DNA from: Pseudomonadales bacterium
Lineage (GTDB): Bacteria; Pseudomonadota; Gammaproteobacteria; Pseudomonadales; Azotimanducaceae
DNA: 8,376 nt
Assembly (NCBI GenBank): GCA_007128525.1
Contig: SKXG01000069.1
Coordinates: 1-8,376 of the forward strand
Direction: 5' to 3'
Position numbers and translations under genes: made by a program. Shown one piece after another: positions 1 to 6,439 of the stretch (position 1 is its first letter; each line of letters opens with the position of its first letter). The notes beneath the pieces are model-generated. The model did not search any database. It worked only from the letters and a program-made list of their open reading frames with translations, and was not told the origin of the DNA.

Positions 1-292
1 CCTGCAGGTGATGCGCGAAGACAGTACCAGTATTGGCATTAATGCCGGCTCGCGCTTTTATGTACTGCCACTGGGATCACGTCCATTGCGTACCTTTGCC
101 GATGCGGAGCTGTCCATATTCTCCAATGGCGTGGACACGCTTGGCCTGGGCGTATATTTCGGTGCTGAATATTTGGTCGCCGATCAGGCCAGCATCTCGG
201 CACGCGTTGGCGCATTTGTTCAGGACCGGGATCCAGGTGACACCCGGTATCAGTTTGGTCGTGCCGATGTGAGTCTGAATTTCTACTTCTGA
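1..292 (+). CDS. C-terminal part of a probable outer-membrane beta-barrel protein (5' truncated)
   Basis: The frame is open from the left edge and ends at TGA 290-292, so only about the last 96 residues are visible. A GTG (8-10) and an ATG (11-13) lie in frame, but the frame continues upstream to the edge, so the true start is probably outside the window. The visible part shows alternating polar/hydrophobic strands separated by short turns (for example the stretch around LGLGVYFGAEYLVAD). It ends in SLNFYF, with a terminal Phe and hydrophobic residues at -3, -5 and -7. That is the classic C-terminal signal of outer-membrane barrels recognised by the Bam machinery. No specific family can be named from this fragment. 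It is convergent with the carboxylase/CoA-transferase operon and is followed by its own terminator, so it is probably functionally unrelated to that operon. A small non-barrel beta-rich protein remains possible. Confidence 0.6.
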   Translation, partial: LQVMREDSTSIGINAGSRFYVLPLGSRPLRTFADAELSIFSNGVDTLGLGVYFGAEYLVADQASISARVGAFVQDRDPGDTRYQFGRADVSLNFYF

Positions 293-330
293 TCTGCCGC
301 CAGGCGGACACCGACAAAGGCTCTCCCCCG

Positions 331-389
331 CCGGGCCCGGGCAGCGTGACGATGTGAGGTACGTAGCGCTGGCCCGGCCCGGTTTTTTT
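331..389 (+). terminator. Intrinsic terminator after the outer-membrane protein gene
   Basis: A GC-rich arm at 331-346 (CCGGGCCCGGGCAGCG) pairs, with one-base bulges, with 367-382 (CGCTGGCCCGGCCCGG) around a loop of about 20 nt. Seven T residues follow at 383-389. This is a typical Rho-independent terminator for + strand transcription, 39 bp after the stop codon. Read on the - strand the same hairpin lies downstream of the CoA-transferase operon (stop at 416) but has no T-tract after it. It may only slow or weakly terminate that transcript. Confidence 0.85.
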
Positions 390-415
390 ATCCTGCTGTG
401 CTGAGTGCTGTATCC

Positions 416-1678
416 TCAGCCTTGAATGATCGGCTTCTCTCCTATGACACCCTGTTCAGCGAGCTGGTGTAATTCAGACGTGCCGAGACCGAGCAGATCC
501 GTCAGAATCTGCTGGTTATGCTGACCCAGTGTCGGCGCTGGTGCCTGCAATGGATATGGCGCTGCGCCTTCACGATAGGCTACCGACGGGTGCGGCATGG
601 GCCCGACGAATGCACGATCAAGCGTTTGCCAGAACCGTCGCGACTGCAGGTGACGATCATGCACCAGCTCGTTCGCGCCGCGCACTGCGCCGGCCGGCAC
701 GCCTTCCTGCTGAAGCAGCTGCATCAGCGCCTCTCTGTTGTGGCTGGCGGTCCAGGCGGACAGAGCGCTCTCCAGAGCATCGACGTTTGCAAGGCGATCA
801 GCTGTGTCACCAAAGTCGTCCAATGCCGGCGCGGCCAGCCTTTGCAGGGCTTGCCATTGGGCTTCATTGAACACCTGGATGCTGATCCATTGATCCTCCC
901 CCGGCGCCTGTCCACCGGTGCCCGGGCCAACTGTGCACGGAAAGACGCCGTGCGGTGCGAAGCTGGCGTGACGATTCCCCAGGCGTGCCGGCGCCTCTCC
1001 AGTAACCGACTGTTCGATAATGCCATGCGCACCCAGAGGGAACAGGCATTGCGGTTGTGACAGGTCAATGTATTGACCTTGCCCCGTACGCTTCTTGTGA
1101 CGCAACGCGATAAGCAATGCTGCTGCGCCGTTCACACCGGCAACCGGATCGCCATAGGCGACGTGGAGCATGACTGGCGGGTCTTCCGAACGTCCATGCA
1201 AATGGGGCAGGCCTGATGCCTGCTCGACGGTTGAGCCGTAGGCGCGATAGTCCTTCCACGCTCCGGTGCTGCCGAACGCCGGCATCGAAACCATGATGAG
1301 TTCTGGATTGACGGCCTTGAGTACGCCATAGTCCAGACCGAGCTTGGGCAGCACACCACCGGAAAAATTCTCAATCACCGCATCGGCCTGCGCGACCAGA
1401 CGTTTGAGCAGATCAACGCCTTCCTCGCGAGTCAGATCCAGTGTGATGTCGAGTTTGTTCCTGTTGACTGTGTTAAACGGAACGGCTTTTTCGGCCATGT
1501 CATCGTCCACCCAGGCCTGACTGGTTTCCCAGCCGCGCCACCAGTCGGCACGCTGACAGCTTTCGACTTTGAGTATTTCCGCGCCCATGTCAGCCAGGTG
1601 GCGCGTGGCGAGCGGCCCCGCCCAGCCCATCGACAGGTCGACAATCCGGATACCGGCAAGTAAATCAACACGGCTCAT
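416..1678 (-). CDS. CaiB/BaiF-family (family III) CoA-transferase, catalytic-Asp-containing member of a pair
   Basis: This 420-residue protein has the usual length and landmarks of family III CoA-transferases. The N-terminal Rossmann-like segment IRIVDLS..GPLATRHLADMGAEILKVE is at residues 11-39, followed by NRNKLDITLDL (about 73-82), ADAVIENFSGGV (about 98-109), and the AYGDPVAG segment with RTGQGQYIDLS after it. Asp177 in YGDPVAG aligns with the Asp169 nucleophile of formyl-CoA transferase, which forms an acyl-Asp anhydride and then a glutamyl/aspartyl-CoA intermediate. The enzyme should move CoA between two organic acids in the cytoplasm; the substrates are unknown. The ATG at 1678-1676 overlaps the TGA of the upstream CoA-transferase gene (ATGA, 1675-1678). 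A strong GGAGGT site at 1690-1685 lies 6 nt away and fixes the start. It is the last gene of the four-gene operon. The family call is near certain; the reaction is inference. Racemases of the alpha-methylacyl-CoA type share this fold and are the main alternative. Confidence 0.93.
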   Translation of the reverse strand: MSRVDLLAGIRIVDLSMGWAGPLATRHLADMGAEILKVESCQRADWWRGWETSQAWVDDDMAEKAVPFNTVNRNKLDITLDLTREEGVDLLKRLVAQADAVIENFSGGVLPKLGLDYGVLKAVNPELIMVSMPAFGSTGAWKDYRAYGSTVEQASGLPHLHGRSEDPPVMLHVAYGDPVAGVNGAAALLIALRHKKRTGQGQYIDLSQPQCLFPLGAHGIIEQSVTGEAPARLGNRHASFAPHGVFPCTVGPGTGGQAPGEDQWISIQVFNEAQWQALQRLAAPALDDFGDTADRLANVDALESALSAWTASHNREALMQLLQQEGVPAGAVRGANELVHDRHLQSRRFWQTLDRAFVGPMPHPSVAYREGAAPYPLQAPAPTLGQHNQQILTDLLGLGTSELHQLAEQGVIGEKPIIQG

Positions 1679-2859
1679 GGCGACACCTCCGGATGCGTGG
1701 ACAGCAGGGTTTTGTTGTCGGCGCCCAGGGCGCTGACGCGTCCATTCGGGTGCGAAGGCGTGGTGAACAGCCGAAAGGGTGTGGTCGGCGCCTGAAAAGC
1801 TTGTCCCTGCGGCGGAACAACCTGCCCGAAAGCCCCGCGTTCCACGTACTGGTCAACATCAAAGAGCTGCTCCATGGTAGGCACCGGGGCGAGTGGTACG
1901 CGCATGGCCTGGCCGCGATGGAACAACTCTTCGGCAGACCGGTCGCGGACCTTGTCGGCAATGATCCGGTCGATGCGACGGCTGTCCTGCAGGCGACCCT
2001 GTGCCGTGGCGTAGTCGGGGTTGCGAACCTCCTCATCCATGCCCAGCAGCGCACAGAACGCCTGCCACTGAGATGGGGTCAGGGCCGTCACCCCCAGCCA
2101 ACCATCCCGACAGGGAAAGATGCCCAGCGGATAGGTTGGTGGAAACCGGTTCACCCCCATGCGGGGCGGCAGCCTGTCGAGCTTGTGCGTGGCAACGGCA
2201 CCAACTTCCGTGAAACACAGGTTGCTTTCGAGGATGCTCGTTTCCAGCCAGGTCAGGCCGGCCTTGTTGCCCAGCTCTTGAGCCAGCACCTGTGTCATGG
2301 CGCCTACAAAGGCGGTAAGGCCTCCGACGATCTGCGCCTGGTAGCCTGTGGGCAGCAACGGTGGCCCTTCAACGGGTCCGATGCCGCGAATCATGCCGGC
2401 GAGTGACTGCACTGTGGCGTCGCTGCCGACGTAGTCACGATACGGCCCGTCACTGCCAAACCAATTGATGCTCATCACCACCAGGTCTTTATTGGTCTGC
2501 CGGAGCTGGTCTGGATCGAAGCAGGGGTGTCCAGTGCAGGCTTTTTCTCCCGTTTCCATCAGCAGCAGCTGGGCACTGCTGATCTGATCCTGGAGCGCGC
2601 GCTGTGCTTCCAGCTGCTGCAGGTCGAGCACCACACTGGATTTGTTGGTGCTGAGCCAGGCATGCATGGCGCTCGCTTCCGGGTGACTGGCATTGGCGAT
2701 AAATGGCGCCAGTTGCCGGGTTGGATGCCCGCCCGGGGGCTCGACGTTGATCACCGTGGCACCGTGATCGGCAAAGAGCTTCGCGCAGTATGCCGTGCCG
2801 ACAGTGCCACTGACATCGATGATGCTGATACCGTCCAGCGGTTTGGGGGCTTCGCTCAT
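1675..2859 (-). CDS. CaiB/BaiF-family CoA-transferase-like protein lacking the catalytic aspartate
   Basis: This 394-residue protein is collinear with family III CoA-transferases: GISIIDVSGTVGTAYCAKLFADHGATVINVE at residues 10-40, STNKSSVVLDL at 70-80, a WFGSDGPYRDYVGSDA segment at about 133-148, and PPTYPLGIFPCRDGWLGVTALTPSQW at about 240-265. In the segment that normally carries the nucleophilic Asp (D-x-x-x-G), the sequence is TGYQAQIVGG (171-180). Gln176 sits four residues before the conserved Gly, and no acidic residue lies in the segment. The protein is otherwise complete, so it looks like a non-catalytic partner subunit rather than decay. Heteromeric family III enzymes built from two homologous subunits are known, such as BbsEF for benzylsuccinate and SmtAB for malate/citramalate. 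The start overlaps the biotin carboxylase stop (ATGA, 2856-2859), with a GAGGAG site at 2876-2871. Pairing with the downstream gene is inference. Confidence 0.9.
   Translation of the reverse strand: MSEAPKPLDGISIIDVSGTVGTAYCAKLFADHGATVINVEPPGGHPTRQLAPFIANASHPEASAMHAWLSTNKSSVVLDLQQLEAQRALQDQISSAQLLLMETGEKACTGHPCFDPDQLRQTNKDLVVMSINWFGSDGPYRDYVGSDATVQSLAGMIRGIGPVEGPPLLPTGYQAQIVGGLTAFVGAMTQVLAQELGNKAGLTWLETSILESNLCFTEVGAVATHKLDRLPPRMGVNRFPPTYPLGIFPCRDGWLGVTALTPSQWQAFCALLGMDEEVRNPDYATAQGRLQDSRRIDRIIADKVRDRSAEELFHRGQAMRVPLAPVPTMEQLFDVDQYVERGAFGQVVPPQGQAFQAPTTPFRLFTTPSHPNGRVSALGADNKTLLSTHPEVSP
1685..1690 (-). promoter_or_regulatory. Strong Shine-Dalgarno site for the last CoA-transferase gene
   Basis: On the - strand this reads GGAGGT, 6 nt before the ATG at 1678. 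It lies inside the end of the upstream coding sequence. With the ATGA overlap it suggests coupled but also independently efficient translation of the two transferase subunits, as expected for a 1:1 complex. Confidence 0.8.
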
Positions 2860-4673
2860 GGCTGTACAGTCTCCTCAGCAGTATCCGCCAGCACAAACAT
2901 CAGGGGTTGACCTTCAGACACCTGATCACCCGGCTGGGCGGCCAGCGCCACGATCTCACCGTCACTGGCCGCACGGATTTCATGTTCCATTTTCATCGAC
3001 TCAAGCACGGCCAGCAGCTGCCCGGCCCGGACCCGATCCTTTGCCTGTACCTCAAGTGTCAGCAGGACACCACGCATGGTTGCCGCCACCGGTTCGGCGC
3101 CATCCTCGCGTTGACGGTGCCCTGCCAGCCGCCGGCCCAGATCGCCGCGACTGGCTTCGCCGTAGGTCAGAATGCTGACCCAGTCGTTCGGATCCACAGT
3201 CTGGCTTTGGTTGCCGGTGGGCGGCACGAGCGGTGGCGCGTGGTGCTGCGGGTGCGACGCAGGCTGGCTCAACGGCTCAAGCTGCTCATCAAGCCAGGCT
3301 GTATAGAGTGCGCCTGTCGTCAGATCCGGGTGTTGCAGCAGGTTCTGCAGGAGCAGCAGGTTGGTGTCCACGCCTTGCAGGCGAAATTCGCACAATGCAC
3401 GGTAAGTGCGGCGCAAGGCCGCGCCATAACCGTCCTGATGCCAGCAGATCAGTTTGGCCAGCAGGCTGTCGTAGCGTTCGCTGGTGGTCAGACCCGGAAA
3501 GACGTAACTGTCGACCCGAACGCCGGGGCCGCCCGGTACATCAAAGGCCAGCAGACGACCGCTGCTGGGTCCCGTTGTACCGTCTGGCAGCAGGCGTTCC
3601 TGATTGATGCGCGCCTGGATGGCTGTGCCCCTGGGTCGGAATGATGCTATGTCCAGGTCCGCCAGCGTACGGCCGTCAGCAACCTGCAGGCTGAGCGCGA
3701 CCAGATCGACACCATAGACGGCTTCGGTGATGGTGTGTTCGACCTGCAGGCGAGGGTTGGCTTCCATAAAGGCAAACGGCGTATCACCGTCTAGCGGCGC
3801 GCTACAGTCAACCAGAAACTCGAAGGTCCCGAGCCCCTGGTAGCCGGCTTGCGCTGCAACCCGTACTGCAGCATCCGTAATGCGTTGACGCAGTGCATCC
3901 GGCAAGCCCGGTGCCGGCGCAATCTCCAGCACTTTTTGGTGGCGACGTTGAATGCTGCAGTCACGCTCGCCGAGCGCACTGACCGCAGCGCCATCGCCAA
4001 TGATCTGTATCTCGATGTGTCGGGCGCGTGGCAGATACTGCTCGACATAGACGCGTTCATCGCCAAAGGCGCCACGGGCTTCAGACTGACAGCGGGCATA
4101 GGCATTGGCGAGCTGGTCTTCGTTCATTACGACGCGCATGCCGCGTCCGCCACCGCCAGACAACGCCTTGATGACCATGGCCTGGCCAGCGGGCAGGCTG
4201 GCAAAGAAATCTTTTGCCTGGTCCAGTGATACGGCGCCATCTGAGCCGGCCAGTATCGGCGTGCCGCTTTGCTGTGCTGCCCGCCTGGCCTGGACTTTGT
4301 CCCCGAACAGGGCGAGCAGCTCAGGCGAGGGCCCGACGAATCGCACGCCAGCCTGCTTGCAGGCCCGTGCGAACGCAGCATTTTCACTCAAAAAACCGTA
4401 GCCCGGATGCAGACCATCGCTTGCCGACTCAGCGGCTGCCTGGAGCACAGCGGTCTGGTTCAGATAAGCCGATGCCCCGGTGCCGGGCAACGCGATGGCT
4501 TGATCCGCCATCCTGACATGGAGTGCGTCAGCGTCATCGGCTGCATAGATGGCAACCGTGCGCAAACCGAGTTCGCGCGCACTGCGAATCAGGCGCACGG
4601 CGATCTCACCACGGTTGGCAATCAACAGCGTGTGGATGTTCTTGAGCGTACTTCGGATAACTGGCTTGGCCAT
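2856..4673 (-). CDS. Acyl-CoA carboxylase alpha subunit: biotin carboxylase fused to biotin carrier domain
   Basis: This 605-residue protein performs ATP-dependent carboxylation of biotin and carries the biotin to the beta subunit. Biotin carboxylase domain, about residues 14-460: LLIANRGEIAVRLIRSARELG; HPGYGFLSEN (89-98); Lys126 in DKVQARRAA; Lys169 and the glycine loop GGGGRGM (173-179); HIEIQ (219-223); CSIQRRHQK (239-247); Glu285, Glu304, Asn306, Arg308 and Glu312 of the EANPRLQVEHT metal/ATP site; and Arg355 in ARINQE. The C-terminal carrier domain (about 530-595) holds VLESMKMEH, with Lys561 as the biotinylation site. All recognisable catalytic residues are present. The linker between the two is only about 70 residues and is rich in Pro, His and Gln, so total length is nearer the compact AccA3-like alpha subunits (about 600) than PCC/MCC alpha subunits (650 or more). 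The start is the only Met before the conserved N-terminus; I see no strong Shine-Dalgarno, and the gene lies 14 bp after the beta gene stop. Substrate is set by the beta subunit and is unknown. Confidence 0.95.
   Translation of the reverse strand: MAKPVIRSTLKNIHTLLIANRGEIAVRLIRSARELGLRTVAIYAADDADALHVRMADQAIALPGTGASAYLNQTAVLQAAAESASDGLHPGYGFLSENAAFARACKQAGVRFVGPSPELLALFGDKVQARRAAQQSGTPILAGSDGAVSLDQAKDFFASLPAGQAMVIKALSGGGGRGMRVVMNEDQLANAYARCQSEARGAFGDERVYVEQYLPRARHIEIQIIGDGAAVSALGERDCSIQRRHQKVLEIAPAPGLPDALRQRITDAAVRVAAQAGYQGLGTFEFLVDCSAPLDGDTPFAFMEANPRLQVEHTITEAVYGVDLVALSLQVADGRTLADLDIASFRPRGTAIQARINQERLLPDGTTGPSSGRLLAFDVPGGPGVRVDSYVFPGLTTSERYDSLLAKLICWHQDGYGAALRRTYRALCEFRLQGVDTNLLLLQNLLQHPDLTTGALYTAWLDEQLEPLSQPASHPQHHAPPLVPPTGNQSQTVDPNDWVSILTYGEASRGDLGRRLAGHRQREDGAEPVAATMRGVLLTLEVQAKDRVRAGQLLAVLESMKMEHEIRAASDGEIVALAAQPGDQVSEGQPLMFVLADTAEETVQP
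2871..2876 (-). promoter_or_regulatory. Shine-Dalgarno site for the Asp-less CoA-transferase gene
   Basis: On the - strand this reads GAGGAG, 11 nt before the ATG at 2859. The spacing is slightly long. It supports the start chosen, which also overlaps the upstream stop codon by 4 bp. Confidence 0.65.
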
Positions 4674-4687
4674 ACTGTCAGGTCGCT

Positions 4688-6247
4688 TCAGGGTTGAAAG
4701 GGCAGCGTCGGCAGACCGAGCTGCTGCTGTAACACCGGCTGGGCGTCGGCAACGAATTCCGCGAGCAGGCGTCGGGTATCGCGCGGGTCAATGATGTCCT
4801 GGCCGGTGGCTTCTGCCGTGCGGAAGGGTGAACCCAGCGCATTGAGGCGTGCTTCAATTTCGGCACGCTTGGCCTCTGGGTCCGGCGCAGATTCGATTTC
4901 CCGCTTGTAGGCGGCGCTGGCGCCCCCGGCAACGTGCATGGAGCCCCAACTGGCCGATGGCCAGCAGTAGCGCTGGAACATGCCACTGGGTCGGTGGTGA
5001 CACTGGCCGGCGACGCCAAACAGCCGGCCGACCACAAAAGTGATCCAAGGCATGCGACTCAGACAGGTTGTCTGCACCAGTCGGGCACCGGCGCGTTCGA
5101 CGCCCTGCAATTCGGACTCCAGGCCCACCATGAAGCCGGGTTCATCGGCAAAGGAGACCAGCGGGAGGTGAAAACTGTCGCAGAGCTGAATCAGCCGGAT
5201 GACCTTGTTTCCGGCGGCGACATCGGTAGAGCCACCCAGATAGATGGGGTTGTTGGCCATGACACCTATCGGATAGCCGTTTACTCGAGCCAGGCCGGTA
5301 ATGCGGGACCGGCCATGGTCAGGCGCGATTTCAAAGAAGCTGCCTTGGTCCACTACGCTGTCGATCAGGGCATGACTGTCATGTGGTTTGCGCCTGTCGC
5401 GCGGGATCACGTTCAACAGAGATTCATCACGGCGCTCAACGGGATCGTCGCACGGTGTGCGCGGCGGCAGTTCCCAGACGTTGGCCGGCATATAGCTCAG
5501 GAACTGGCGAATCTGACGGAAGGCATCCGCTTCGTCACTGGCCAGGTTGTTGATGACACCACTGAGTCGGGTATGGATGTGGTCGCCACCCAGTTCCTCC
5601 TTGCTGATGTCGTAACCCAACGAAGCTTTGACCACGGGCGGCCCACCGGGAAACAGCTGACTGGTGTCCTTGACCATAAGATTGAAGTGCGCCATGCAGC
5701 CGTTGATGGCGGGCAGCCCGGCGACAGAACCCATGACAGCCGACACCACAGGTACCTGATTCAGCAGCTGGACATCGATGGCAGACCAGACATTGCCATC
5801 TGGCAGGTAGGTGCGGCCAATCTGTTCGAATGACCGGACGCTGCCGCCCGCGGCGTCGAGCAGGCGCACGAAGGGCACCCGCCACTGCAGAGCCCGTTCG
5901 TTGGCGGCCAGCTCCTGGCCCAGGCCGCCACCTCCGCCACCACCGCTGCCACCCCGGACAGTGAAATCTCCGCCGGTGACCACAACCTTACGCCCCTCGA
6001 TGCGGCCAAAGCCTTCGACAGCAGCCTTGGGCGTGAAGGCCTTGAGCGTGCCGTCGGCTTCATATTCGGCACTGCCGACAAGGCTGCGAAATTCCTGCAA
6101 TGAGTCGGCGTCGAGCAGGCCATCTAGACGTTCGCGTACGGTGAGTTTGCCACGGCCATGTTGCCGGGCGATGCCCTCTGGACCACCCATCTGGCGGACC
6201 AGCTTCTGGCGTTGTTTCAGTTCGTCGAGTTCCGGCTGCCAACTCAT
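4688..6247 (-). CDS. Acyl-CoA carboxylase beta subunit (carboxyltransferase)
   Basis: This 519-residue protein is full length for the carboxyltransferase family and transfers carboxyl from biotin to an acyl-CoA. The N-terminal domain contains ARQHGRGKLTVRERLDGLLD (27-46), GRKVVVTGGDFTVRGG (85-100), LLDAAGGSVR (129-138) and GSVAGLPA (173-180, oxyanion region). The C-terminal domain contains YPIGVMANNP (325-334), GFMVGLESELQGVERAGARL (371-390), FGVAG (410-414) and WPSASWGSM (429-437), with an IDPRDTRRLL end (486-495). Two oddities: a run of seven glycines at 102-108 just after the VRGGS motif, and Gln415 where propionyl-CoA carboxylases have the substrate-selecting Asp (AYD) and acetyl-CoA-accepting relatives have Ile. 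The protein resembles the less-studied clade ending WPSAxWGS..GG..AAYkReIe rather than classical PccB or MCC beta. It is the first gene of the operon, with an AGGAG site at 6263-6259, 11 nt before the ATG. The family is certain; the substrate is unknown. Confidence 0.95.
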   Translation of the reverse strand: MSWQPELDELKQRQKLVRQMGGPEGIARQHGRGKLTVRERLDGLLDADSLQEFRSLVGSAEYEADGTLKAFTPKAAVEGFGRIEGRKVVVTGGDFTVRGGSGGGGGGGLGQELAANERALQWRVPFVRLLDAAGGSVRSFEQIGRTYLPDGNVWSAIDVQLLNQVPVVSAVMGSVAGLPAINGCMAHFNLMVKDTSQLFPGGPPVVKASLGYDISKEELGGDHIHTRLSGVINNLASDEADAFRQIRQFLSYMPANVWELPPRTPCDDPVERRDESLLNVIPRDRRKPHDSHALIDSVVDQGSFFEIAPDHGRSRITGLARVNGYPIGVMANNPIYLGGSTDVAAGNKVIRLIQLCDSFHLPLVSFADEPGFMVGLESELQGVERAGARLVQTTCLSRMPWITFVVGRLFGVAGQCHHRPSGMFQRYCWPSASWGSMHVAGGASAAYKREIESAPDPEAKRAEIEARLNALGSPFRTAEATGQDIIDPRDTRRLLAEFVADAQPVLQQQLGLPTLPFQP

Positions 6248-6258
6248 GGCTTAGATTG

Positions 6259-6263
6259 CTCCT
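6259..6263 (-). promoter_or_regulatory. Shine-Dalgarno site of the first operon gene
   Basis: On the - strand this reads AGGAG, 11 nt before the ATG at 6247. No convincing sigma-70 promoter is visible between it and the hairpin at 6318-6381, so the operon promoter may lie upstream of that hairpin. If so, the hairpin would be part of the mRNA leader. Confidence 0.6.
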
Positions 6264-6317
6264 GACTGACCGCTGCCCGGCACAGGTCGTCGGCTGGACA
6301 ACCGTAGCGGCAGCAAC

Positions 6318-6381
6318 AAAAAAGGGGATTGCAGGCAAAAACCCCAGACGCAAGCGCTGGTGTCGTTGTCTGCAATCCCCT
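6318..6381 (-). terminator. Long hairpin plus T-tract on the operon strand (orphan intrinsic terminator or attenuator)
   Basis: GGGGATTGCAG (6324-6334) is a perfect 11-bp inverted repeat of CTGCAATCCCC (6370-6380), extended by one A-T pair outside and by G-U, C-G, A-T, A-T pairs inside. An inner stem pairs ACCCCAG with CTGGTGT (one mismatch). On the - strand the hairpin is followed at once by TTTTTTG, the hallmark of a Rho-independent terminator. On the + strand no T-tract follows. It lies about 70 bp upstream of the carboxyltransferase ATG and there is no - strand gene upstream for it to end. It could therefore attenuate the operon leader, end a small RNA, or block antisense transcription from the reductase side. 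Confidence 0.65.
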
Positions 6382-6391
6382 GTGCATGGCC

Positions 6392-6422
6392 CTGACTCCC
6401 CGTCTTCCGGGCCGAAGGTCAG
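6392..6422. repeat. Small palindromic (REP-like) hairpin
   Basis: CTGAC (6392-6396) pairs with GTCAG (6418-6422), and inside it CTTC (6404-6407) pairs with GAAG (6414-6417) around CGGGCC. The 31-bp imperfect palindrome sits between the long hairpin and the 16-bp tandem repeats. Its size and GC-rich hairpin shape recall REP elements. That class assignment is inference, because copies elsewhere in the genome cannot be seen here. Confidence 0.4.
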
Positions 6423-6439
6423 ATACTACGCAGGTCGCT

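Noticed and set aside
391..420. GCTGAG/CTCAGC inverted repeat at the operon's 3' end as a terminator
   Set aside because: The arms are only 6 bp and no T-tract follows in the - strand direction.
1693..2406. 237-codon + strand open frame
   Set aside because: It lies opposite the Asp-less CoA-transferase gene, whose protein is clearly conserved; the translation shows no recognisable domain.
1675..2859. Pseudogene interpretation of the Asp-less CoA-transferase
   Set aside because: The frame is intact at normal length with conserved motifs throughout, a ribosome site and overlaps with both neighbours; loss of one residue fits a partner subunit better than decay.
2907..3644. 245-codon + strand open frame
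   Set aside because: Antisense to the biotin carrier and linker part of the alpha subunit; no domain and no plausible operon context.
4934..5833. Long (299-codon) open frame on the + strand
   Set aside because: It is antisense to the highly conserved carboxyltransferase gene, has no family resemblance, and is explained by high GC content suppressing stops on the opposite strand.
5924..5944. Frameshift or sequencing artefact at the Gly run
   Set aside because: The carboxyltransferase frame is continuous and conserved motifs lie in the same frame on both sides.
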